Positions 57,975 through 64,000 of a stretch of 64,000 bases of DNA are shown piece by piece; the stretch's first letter is position 1; every line of letters begins with the position of its first letter. Source of the stretch: Rheinheimera sp. MMS21-TC3. Its GTDB lineage: Bacteria; Pseudomonadota; Gammaproteobacteria; Enterobacterales; Alteromonadaceae. The stretch lies in the NCBI RefSeq assembly GCF_032229285.1, contig NZ_CP135084.1, positions 2,604,001 to 2,668,000 of the forward strand, read 5' to 3'. Both the position numbers and the translations under genes were made by a program. Below the pieces are notes generated by a model. It saw only the letters and a list, made by a program, of their open reading frames with translations, was not told where the DNA came from and searched no databases.

Positions 57975-59438
57975 TTATGACTTTTTATTAGTACCAAACC
58001 CTGGCAGACTTGTTAGCGCTGCAGTCACATTAGTTTGAGTGCGTTGCATTTCAGCTAATAAGCTATCTAATGCTTGGTAACGGCTACGTAATGATTTTTC
58101 GAAACTTTCTATATATCGGCTAGCTGCTTCAGAAGCTTTAGTATTATTTGCAATTTGTTTATTAATTGACGATTCTTTGCTCGAAAATATGCCTCCAGAC
58201 TTATTAAAGCCTTTAATAAAAGTATCTAAAGAATTAATTAAGCCGGATTCATTACCAAACATCTTGCCAATAGCATCAAAGTTCTCATCTAAAGCTTTAT
58301 CAAAACGCTTTTGACCGCTAGTTTCGCTATATTCAGTTGAAGTACTTATTTCTAACTTACCATCTTTATTAAAGGTTATGCCTAACGAGTATAATGAATT
58401 CATCTCATCATCACTGCCGCCAATAGTGTTACCCAAAATAGCCCTCATTTGTGACATCATATTAAAAGGCAACGGATCACCTTTTAGTGCACCTGCATTG
58501 CCTGTAACGGTTTTACCATCTGCACCTAGAGTTCGGCTTTTTGTTAAATTATTAACTTGATCAACCAGCTGATTATAACTATCCATAAAAGCTTTAATAT
58601 TGCTTTTTGCTGTCTCTTTATTTACACCCACTTCAAGCTTAGCATTATTACCATCAGGAGTTTTTTGTAACACTGTTAAACTGATATCCTGGACGACATC
58701 GGTAAAGGTATTAGAGGCGCTAGTGGCGGTTATACCATCTATTTCAACAATTGCATTTTGCGCTGACTGAACTGCGATTAAACCTGCTGTAGGCCCTGTA
58801 GGTTGCGTAGAGATTGCATCTAACTCAGCATTATCATTAGAGATAACCAAATCATTGCCGTCTCCTGTTACAGATGAGCTTAAAACTAATTTAGTACCAA
58901 CACTGCCACCAGCATTAATGATATTGGCATTTACGCCAAAGTTATCGCCACTGTCATTTATTTTTAACCGTAATTGCTCTAGAGTCATGCCAGCAGTTAC
59001 CTCAATATCAAAGCTTTTACTGCCAGCAGTAAAGGTTAATTTACCATCACTAGTGGCGATTACATTATCAGCACTGCTATAGCCTAAATCTGCCGATTCT
59101 AATCGACTGCCTTGAGCTAATTGATTTACTTTAATATCAAAACTAGAAGCTGACGCCGTAGCACTAGCAGTAGCTTCAATAAAGCTTTTACCTTCAATGG
59201 GTTGGTTAATGGTGACTGAGCGTTGTTTAAATTTATCACCACTAAGTTTATTAGCAGCATCTTGAAAGGCCGATAAAGCAGATTTAAGTTTGCCCATACC
59301 CGACAAAGAAGCGTCTAAGGTTGCTTTAGTTTTATTAATCCGACTAAATCTATTTTCTCGCTCGGCATCAACAAAGCTTGTCACTAATTCATTCAATGGC
59401 AAGCCAGATGCCGCACCTAAGAAATTAATATTTGACAT
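57975..59438 (-). CDS. fliD: Flagellar filament cap protein FliD
   Basis: A 487-residue hook-associated protein 2 that caps the filament and helps fold flagellin. The N-terminal domain (NFLGAASGLPLNELVTSFVDAE, YKIDQLNKTK-like INKTKATLDASLSGMGKLKSAL) and the C-terminal coiled region (LINSLDTFIKGFNKSGGIF, YIESFEKSLRSRYQALDSLL) are typical. It is preceded by flaG with a 34-base gap. Confidence 0.96.
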   Translation of the reverse strand: MSNINFLGAASGLPLNELVTSFVDAERENRFSRINKTKATLDASLSGMGKLKSALSAFQDAANKLSGDKFKQRSVTINQPIEGKSFIEATASATASASSFDIKVNQLAQGSRLESADLGYSSADNVIATSDGKLTFTAGSKSFDIEVTAGMTLEQLRLKINDSGDNFGVNANIINAGGSVGTKLVLSSSVTGDGNDLVISNDNAELDAISTQPTGPTAGLIAVQSAQNAIVEIDGITATSASNTFTDVVQDISLTVLQKTPDGNNAKLEVGVNKETAKSNIKAFMDSYNQLVDQVNNLTKSRTLGADGKTVTGNAGALKGDPLPFNMMSQMRAILGNTIGGSDDEMNSLYSLGITFNKDGKLEISTSTEYSETSGQKRFDKALDENFDAIGKMFGNESGLINSLDTFIKGFNKSGGIFSSKESSINKQIANNTKASEAASRYIESFEKSLRSRYQALDSLLAEMQRTQTNVTAALTSLPGFGTNKKS

Positions 59439-59472
59439 AGCAACCTCATTACTTAATTAATTTAAAGCTTAC

Positions 59473-59877
59473 TTATACTTTACTGTTTACCAGTAAGCCT
59501 AATGACTGTCCCATCTCCTCTTGCAACTTTTTAATATCTTGCGAGACTCTTAACAATTCTTCAGATGGTATTTGCCTAATCATTTGATCTGTATTTTTAT
59601 CTATTACTTTTACTACTGTTCTACCTGATTCTTCATCCATAGTAAACGTTAATGAACGTTGCTCAAAAACGGCAGCCTTATTAACTATGGATAAAGCTTG
59701 TTCAACTTCAGCATCCGATGGCTCTTCCACTTTAGCTGCGGGCATACTTAAACTTTTACTATCCGGTTCGATTAACGAAACCACTTTATCACTTTTTTCA
59801 GCCGAACTCATATCATTGATATGGCTATTATCTTGCTTAAGATTAGTAACCATTGAGGTGCTGTTTATACTGTTCAT
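59473..59877 (-). CDS. flaG: Flagellar protein FlaG
   Basis: A 134-residue FlaG with the conserved C-terminal part SLTFTMDEESGRTVVKVIDK and IRQIPSEELLRVSQDIKKLQ. FlaG influences filament length in related species. The ATG is preceded, at five bases, by a run of ten G (59883-59892 on the plus strand as C). The run occupies the ribosome-binding position, so its length probably sets translation. Confidence 0.95.
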   Translation of the reverse strand: MNSINSTSMVTNLKQDNSHINDMSSAEKSDKVVSLIEPDSKSLSMPAAKVEEPSDAEVEQALSIVNKAAVFEQRSLTFTMDEESGRTVVKVIDKNTDQMIRQIPSEELLRVSQDIKKLQEEMGQSLGLLVNSKV

Positions 59878-59882
59878 AATTT

Positions 59883-59892
59883 CCCCCCCCCC
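59883..59892 (-). repeat. Ten-G homopolymer in the flaG ribosome-binding position
   Basis: Ten consecutive C on the plus strand (G in the mRNA) end five bases before the flaG ATG. Long G runs gain and lose bases by slippage. It is out of keeping with the AT-rich surroundings. Confidence 0.9.
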
Positions 59893-59899
59893 AAGAGTA

Positions 59900-59931
59900 A
59901 AGCTAAATGCAGCCTAAACTGCAGTTAGCTT
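59900..59931 (-). terminator. Hairpin between flagellin gene and flaG
   Basis: Arms of 13 bases (59900-59912 and 59919-59931) match at 12 positions around a 6-base loop, right after the flagellin stop. In the mRNA the next bases are UUUACUCUU and then the G run, so it is a weak terminator that could let some transcription continue into flaG-fliD. Confidence 0.6.
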
Positions 59932-59939
59932 AATCTTAT

Positions 59940-60782
59940 TTAGCCTAATAACGATAAGGCTGCTTGTGGACGCTGGTTAGCTTGCGCTAAAACCGTTTGA
60001 CTGGTTTGCTGTAAAATTTGAGTGCGAGTCAATTCAGCGGTTTCTTTAGCAAAGTCGGTATCACGAATACGTGAGCGTGCACTAGATACGTTTTCAGACA
60101 CATTAGACAAGTTACGAATCGTTGCCTGGAAACGGTTTTGTACCGCACCTAAATCTGCACGTTTGCCATCAACAAGTTTAATTGCAGCATCAATTCCTGC
60201 CATCGCGGCTGAAGCACCCGTAGCACTTCCTGGCGCAGTTGCTAAATCATACGTATTTAAACTTAAACCGGTTGCATCCCATGTAGCCGCAGAACTAACG
60301 TTAACTGAAATAAAGTCACTCGCTGTCGCTTGCGCACCTACTAATACTTTCGCTGAAAAGTCACCTGTTAATAACTTTTGACCACCAAACTCAGTAGTAT
60401 CAGCAATACGTGTTATTTCTTTTCTTAATGAGTCAAACTCTTTTTGTAATGCAGCTTTATCATCATCATTAGAGATACCATTTTGTGCTTGTACCGCTAA
60501 AGTCCGCATACGTTGTAGTGAAGTTGTCATTTCATCAAAAGCACCTTCAGCAACTTGGGCTAATGAAATACCGTCGTTGGCATTACGTGATGCTTGGTCT
60601 AAACCATTAATTTGGCTGGTTAAACGGTTAGAGATTTGCAGGCCAGCTGCATCGTCTGCCGCGCTATTAATCCGCATACCTGAAGATAAGCGTTTAAAGG
60701 CCGTATCTAAGGCGCCGCCAGAATTCATTAACTGACGCTGAGCGTTTAATGAAGATGTATTAGTGTTTACAAATAAGGCCAT
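59940..60782 (-). CDS. fliC: Flagellin (promoter-distal copy)
   Basis: A 280-residue flagellin, the filament subunit. The N-terminal D0/D1 part (ALFVNTNTSSLNAQRQL, RLSSGMRINSAADDAAGLQI) and C-terminal part (DTDFAKETAELTRTQILQQT, VLAQANQRPQAALSLLG) are typical. The central variable region is short; it is rich in Ser/Thr, the sites for O-linked pseudaminic acid in other bacteria. AAGGAG precedes the ATG, and a sigma-28 promoter lies at 60885-60911. Over 608 bases it is almost identical to the upstream copy. Confidence 0.97.
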   Translation of the reverse strand: MALFVNTNTSSLNAQRQLMNSGGALDTAFKRLSSGMRINSAADDAAGLQISNRLTSQINGLDQASRNANDGISLAQVAEGAFDEMTTSLQRMRTLAVQAQNGISNDDDKAALQKEFDSLRKEITRIADTTEFGGQKLLTGDFSAKVLVGAQATASDFISVNVSSAATWDATGLSLNTYDLATAPGSATGASAAMAGIDAAIKLVDGKRADLGAVQNRFQATIRNLSNVSENVSSARSRIRDTDFAKETAELTRTQILQQTSQTVLAQANQRPQAALSLLG

Positions 60783-60884
60783 GAGTCACTCCTTAGTTTT
60801 CAGTTTAAGTAACAGACTAAAAACTATAATTTTAAGTTGGGTTTCCCCGTTAATTTAACCAAGCTGCAACTTGGCTTATACAGG

Positions 60885-60911
60885 GTATCGGCATGGCATT
60901 TATTTACTTTA
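60885..60911 (-). promoter_or_regulatory. Sigma-28 promoter of flagellin gene (distal copy)
   Basis: On the minus strand: TAAAGTAA (-35 type), 11 bases, GCCGATAC (-10 type), against the sigma-28 consensus TAAAGTTT-N11-GCCGATAA. The spacing is exact and the -10 octamer differs at one base. It lies about 100 bases before the ATG. Confidence 0.85.
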
Positions 60912-60976
60912 GCTTTTTTTTATTATTTTTAATTTTAATTTCTCTATAGTCATTGCTAGGGCATATAAATAAAAAA

Positions 60977-60994
60977 AGCTACCTTAAGGTAGCT
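60977..60994 (-). terminator. Terminator after the upstream flagellin gene
   Basis: A perfect 7-bp stem (AGCTACC / GGTAGCT) with loop TTAA, followed on the minus strand by a run of seven T. A clear Rho-independent terminator between the two flagellin genes; it also has a short T run on the other strand. Confidence 0.85.
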
Positions 60995-61040
60995 TTTTAT
61001 TAAGCGAGTCACTCCACTGAAGCATTTTCCGGCAAGAAGC

Positions 61041-61060
61041 TGGGATACTGCAATATCCCA
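61041..61060 (-). other. Stem-loop just after the upstream flagellin stop
   Basis: A 7-bp perfect stem (TGGGATA / TATCCCA) with a 6-base loop, 20 bases past the flagellin stop codon, and with matching AAGCT/AGCTT outside it. No T run follows. It may protect the 3' end of the flagellin mRNA. Confidence 0.45.
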
Positions 61061-61080
61061 CTGCCTCAGCTTATTTCAAA

Positions 61081-61929
61081 TTAGCCTTGTAACAAACTTA
61101 AGGCTGCTTGTGGACGTTGGTTTGCCTGGGCTAAAACCGTTTGACTGGTTTGCTGTAAAATTTGGGCACGGGTTAATTCTGCCGTTTCTTTAGCAAAGTC
61201 AGTATCACGAATACGGGCACGTGCACTAGATACGTTTTCAGACACATTAGACAAGTTACGAATCGTTGCCTGGAAACGGTTTTGTACCGCACCTAAATCT
61301 GCACGTTTGCCATCAACAAGTTTAATTGCAGCATCAATTCCTGCCATCGCGGCTGAAGCACCCGTAGCACTTCCTGGCGCAGTTGCTAAATCATACGCAT
61401 TTAAACTTAAACCGGTTGCATCCCATGTAGTCACAGCAGAACTAACGTTAACTGAAATAAAGTCACTCGCTGTCGCTTGCGCACCTACTAATACTTTCGC
61501 TGAAAAGTCACCTGTTAATAACTTTTGACCACCAAACTCAGTAGTATCAGCAATACGTGTTATTTCTTTTCTTAATGAGTCAAACTCTTTTTGTAATGCA
61601 GCTTTATCATCATCATTAGAGATACCATTTTGTGCTTGTACCGCTAAAGTCCGCATACGTTGTAGTGAAGTTGTCATTTCATCAAAAGCACCTTCAGCAA
61701 CTTGGGCTAATGAAATACCGTCGTTGGCATTACGTGATGCTTGGTCTAAACCATTAATTTGGCTGGTTAAACGGTTAGAGATTTGCAGGCCAGCTGCATC
61801 GTCTGCCGCGCTATTAATCCGCATACCTGATGATAAGCGTTTGAAGGCAGTATCTAAGGCATTGCCTGAGTTAATCATTTGACGTTGTGCGTTTAAAGAT
61901 GATGTATTTGTATTTACGAATAAAGCCAT
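61081..61929 (-). CDS. fliC: Flagellin (promoter-proximal copy)
   Basis: A 282-residue flagellin nearly identical to the next copy; it differs by a few residues near the ends, in the centre (SSAVTTWDATG against SSAATWDATG), and by the end SLLQG. AGGAA lies upstream of the ATG and a sigma-28 promoter at 62004-62030. The two genes each have their own promoter and terminator, so they can be regulated apart. Both could be substrates for the Maf protein. Confidence 0.97.
   Translation of the reverse strand: MALFVNTNTSSLNAQRQMINSGNALDTAFKRLSSGMRINSAADDAAGLQISNRLTSQINGLDQASRNANDGISLAQVAEGAFDEMTTSLQRMRTLAVQAQNGISNDDDKAALQKEFDSLRKEITRIADTTEFGGQKLLTGDFSAKVLVGAQATASDFISVNVSSAVTTWDATGLSLNAYDLATAPGSATGASAAMAGIDAAIKLVDGKRADLGAVQNRFQATIRNLSNVSENVSSARARIRDTDFAKETAELTRAQILQQTSQTVLAQANQRPQAALSLLQG
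61220..61830. repeat. Near-identical flagellin block (copy A; copy B at 60076-60683)
   Basis: 611 bases here match 608 bases of the other flagellin gene with, by eye, only two or three base changes and one 3-base difference. Outside the block both gene ends differ at many, mostly silent, positions. The sharp edges point to gene conversion rather than a simple recent duplication. Confidence 0.8.
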
Positions 61930-62003
61930 GATGTATTCCTCGCTTTTTAATCTATTCTTGGCAATATTATTTGTTATTGCCTGTGTCTTGCCGTGTTAAA
62001 TAT

Positions 62004-62030
62004 GTATCGGACGCATGCAGGGAAACTTGA
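62004..62030 (-). promoter_or_regulatory. Sigma-28 promoter of flagellin gene (proximal copy)
   Basis: On the minus strand: TCAAGTTT, 11 bases, TCCGATAC. The -35 octamer differs from TAAAGTTT at one base, spacing is exact, and the -10 octamer keeps CCGATA. It is about 75 bases before the ATG. Confidence 0.75.
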
Positions 62031-62096
62031 GGGATTTTTTTGAAAATTATCGTGTTTTGCAAAAGTAGTTAATTTAAGAGGCTAAAAAGCGATAAA

Positions 62097-62121
62097 ACCC
62101 GCGTTATTGCTAACAGCGGGT
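62097..62121 (-). terminator. Terminator after flgL
   Basis: Stem ACCCGC / GCGGGT with inner GTT/AAC pairing (one bulge), followed on the minus strand by TTTTATCGCTTTTT. It ends the flgKL transcript and isolates the flagellin promoter. Confidence 0.8.
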
Positions 62122-62159
62122 CAGAGTAAAGCAGTAAAGCTATTGTAGAATTATTCAAC

Positions 62160-63395
62160 TTACCGGATATAATCAAAAAGAGTTGAAGCAGACATTTTGC
62201 TAAAAGTAGACGACGCTGCTTGCATAGCCACTTCTTGGCGTTTTATTTCTGTCATTGCTGCGGCAAAGTCCACCTCGGCTAAATCGGCCCGATACTCTTT
62301 ATGTTTAATTGTTAAGTCTTCATTATTATTAAACACACTATCGAGTACGTTATTTCTACCACCTAGGTTAGCTAAGCTGCTATCAATACGCCTAGCACTT
62401 GCCTCTGTTTGGGCTAAAGCATCAGCAATAGCCTCATTAACCGCTCCACGTGAGACTGATGGATTTTCTAATACTTGAATAAAATCGTTTAACGTATTTA
62501 AAATATTCTTTTTTTCGGGTAGCGGTAAGTCGAAGTTTATTTGTCCTGGTGCCGCTGCAGCGCCATCAATTTTTATTGTTAAACCTTGAAATAAAATATC
62601 CTCTCCAGGGACAAAGGTCCCCGTTACTGCAGGCGTTAAGGCTGAACCATTTTGTAAGATTTGATAATTATTTGCCGCATCAATTGTGATGTTATAGGTA
62701 TTATTAGCCGGAGTTAAATTATCGTAGTTTGCAATATAAAAAGCATTAAATTTAGTTTGATCAGAAACCTCTATACCTGCAGCAGTGGCTCCCCCTAATA
62801 CAATAGTTGTATCTGAGGGTTTAAAGCGAGCAAATACATCATCAAATATCGCTTTACCGCTATCATTACCTGGCATTTTTATTGATGGTGATATTTGCAA
62901 AGCACGAAAGCCATCATCACCTTTAAATTGATATTCACCAGTGACAGGGTCTTTTTCATAAGCTGCACTTCTATCCTGGTAGCCCGCGAAAATATAACTA
63001 CCTTCAGAGTTTTTGGTATTCATGGCATCAAACATTTCTGCTTGAATATTTCTTAACTCTAAGGCAAGCGCTTCACGCTCTGCAGGACCATAAGTAGCAT
63101 TACCTGCAGCCTGGGCTAAAGTACTAATGCGATCATAAGAAGTGCGCATATTGATTAGCACGGTTTCTTCTAGCGCCAAGTTATTCTTTAATAGCACACT
63201 GTTTTTTTGAAACTGTTCTATTTGTGCTAAGTTTTGATCTAAACCGAGCACTTTTGCTGATGCTGCAGGGTCGTCAGCTGGCGATAAAATTCGGGTTTGC
63301 TTAACTAATTGCTCTTCTGCACGCGACATTCTTTTTTGCGCATCTAAGATACCATTTAGACTTTGCTTAAATTGCATATTAAAAGAGATCCGCAT
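62160..63395 (-). CDS. flgL: Flagellar hook-filament junction protein FlgL
   Basis: A 411-residue hook-associated protein 3. The N-terminal coiled part (FKQSLNGILDAQKRMSRAEEQL, ILSPADDPAASAKVLGLDQ) and C-terminal part (RRIDSSLANLGGRNNVLDSV, VDFAAAMTEIKRQEVAMQAA) are typical; the middle is variable. It follows flgK by five bases. Confidence 0.96.
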   Translation of the reverse strand: MRISFNMQFKQSLNGILDAQKRMSRAEEQLVKQTRILSPADDPAASAKVLGLDQNLAQIEQFQKNSVLLKNNLALEETVLINMRTSYDRISTLAQAAGNATYGPAEREALALELRNIQAEMFDAMNTKNSEGSYIFAGYQDRSAAYEKDPVTGEYQFKGDDGFRALQISPSIKMPGNDSGKAIFDDVFARFKPSDTTIVLGGATAAGIEVSDQTKFNAFYIANYDNLTPANNTYNITIDAANNYQILQNGSALTPAVTGTFVPGEDILFQGLTIKIDGAAAAPGQINFDLPLPEKKNILNTLNDFIQVLENPSVSRGAVNEAIADALAQTEASARRIDSSLANLGGRNNVLDSVFNNNEDLTIKHKEYRADLAEVDFAAAMTEIKRQEVAMQAASSTFSKMSASTLFDYIR

Positions 63396-63400
63396 AATTA

Positions 63401-64000
63401 TTACCTCACCGCTTGTAATAGGGTGTCAAAAACAGTTTGTGACGTTGATATAATCTTCGAGGCCGCAGCATAACTTTGTTGAAAACGGACTAAGTTTGCA
63501 GCTTCTTCATCTAAACTGACACCAGATAAAGATTCATACCATTGTGTAGTTTGAGCTAAAATGGCCGAGTTGGCTTCTTCGCTGGTTCGAGCTTGGCGTG
63601 TACGCTCACCAATACTGCCTACCATAGTGGCATAAGATTGATTAAAGCTATATTTATTAGCTGCCGAGCTAGCACTAGAGTCGGCATTACGGCGCATGGT
63701 TGAGGCACTTTGTAGTTCAGCAAAAGCTAAGCCGTTACGGTTGTCATTAATACCGCCTTGATTAAACTCTAAGGTAAAGGTATCGCCAGGCTTAGGCTGG
63801 CCACTGATATTAAAGTCAAAACCTAAATCATCAGCAATACCAGCTTGCTTTAAAATTTCATTATAATTATTTGAACCAAAAGTAGCCGTGAATGTAGTAG
63901 CTGCGCTATCAGTAATTTCAAACTGATCACTACCTAAATATGTAATCGTATAAGGCGCATTAGCTAAAAATGGAGCTGGGCTGGTATCAGTTGACGTTAC
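63401..64000 (-). CDS. flgK: Flagellar hook-filament junction protein FlgK (3' end only)
   Basis: The minus-strand frame is open to the right edge, so about 199 C-terminal residues of FlgK (hook-associated protein 1) are present. Visible are PKPGDTFTLEFNQGG, INDNRNGLAFAELQSAST and the C-terminal helix VSLDEEAANLVRFQQSYAAA with the end TLLQAVR. The beginning of the gene is beyond the window. Confidence 0.96.
   Translation of the reverse strand, partial: VTSTDTSPAPFLANAPYTITYLGSDQFEITDSAATTFTATFGSNNYNEILKQAGIADDLGFDFNISGQPKPGDTFTLEFNQGGINDNRNGLAFAELQSASTMRRNADSSASSAANKYSFNQSYATMVGSIGERTRQARTSEEANSAILAQTTQWYESLSGVSLDEEAANLVRFQQSYAAASKIISTSQTVFDTLLQAVR

Noticed and set aside
62045-62085. A second sigma-28-like promoter upstream of the proximal flagellin gene
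   Set aside because: An ACGATAA is present, but no TAAA-type element stands at the right spacing; the site at 62004-62030 is much better.

Overview
The window is a flagellar and chemotaxis locus of a gammaproteobacterium with a polar flagellum. The gene order (flgK-flgL-flagellins-flaG-fliD-fliS, flrABC, fliE to fliR, flhB, flhA-flhF-flhG-fliA-cheYZAB, then motC-motD-parC-parP-cheW) and the rather AT-rich sequence fit an Alteromonadales-like marine or aquatic bacterium (Rheinheimera, Alishewanella, Pseudoalteromonas or Shewanella type). The genus is a guess from gene order and protein style, not from a search.

Layout. 1-1.84 kb (+): the end of a FliK-like gene and a short FlhB C-terminal paralogue. 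1.85-12.2 kb (-): a DUF2802-like protein, CheW, ParP, ParC, MotD, MotC, CheB, CheA, CheZ, CheY, FliA and FlhG. 12.2-29.2 kb (-): flhF, flhA, flhB, fliR-Q-P-O-N-M-L, fliK, fliJ-I-H-G-F-E. 29.4-33.5 kb (-): the flagellar regulators flrC, flrB and flrA. 33.8-45.9 kb (+): a glycan island that starts with pseudaminic acid genes (pseB, pseC, pseF, pseG, pseI) and continues with LicD-like, ATP-grasp, HAD, RmlA, methyltransferase and asparagine-synthetase-like genes, ending in a broken methyltransferase. 45.9-54.3 kb (-): a second, convergent glycan block (WecE-like aminotransferase, formyltransferase-like protein, WecF-like transferase, GT4, GT2, a large HAD protein and a TagD-like cytidylyltransferase). 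54.4-64 kb (-): a Maf-type flagellin glycosyltransferase, a FliT-like protein, fliS, fliD, flaG, two flagellin genes, flgL and the 3' end of flgK.

How it works together. FlrA with sigma-54 probably drives the middle genes; GG-N10-GC elements are visible before flrB, fliE and flhA, with a FleQ-like box before flrB. FliA (sigma-28) drives the two flagellins, each preceded by a good sigma-28 promoter. FlhF/FlhG place the flagellum at the pole, and ParC/ParP are expected to place the chemotaxis array there. The inserted glycan island, beside the Maf protein, probably makes the sugars put on flagellin: CMP-pseudaminic acid, and apparently also a dTDP-4-amino-4,6-dideoxygalactose derivative and a CDP-glycerol-dependent decoration.

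The least ordinary things are: the glycan island itself, including one Rossmann-type module fused to four unrelated enzymes; a pseudaminic set with no visible pseH; an asparagine-synthetase homologue without its Cys2; a ten-G tract in the ribosome-binding position of flaG; a sharply bounded gene-conversion-like block in the two flagellins; and a 37-bp perfect inverted repeat in the flrA/pseB divergent region. No tRNA, rRNA, CRISPR array or insertion sequence was seen.
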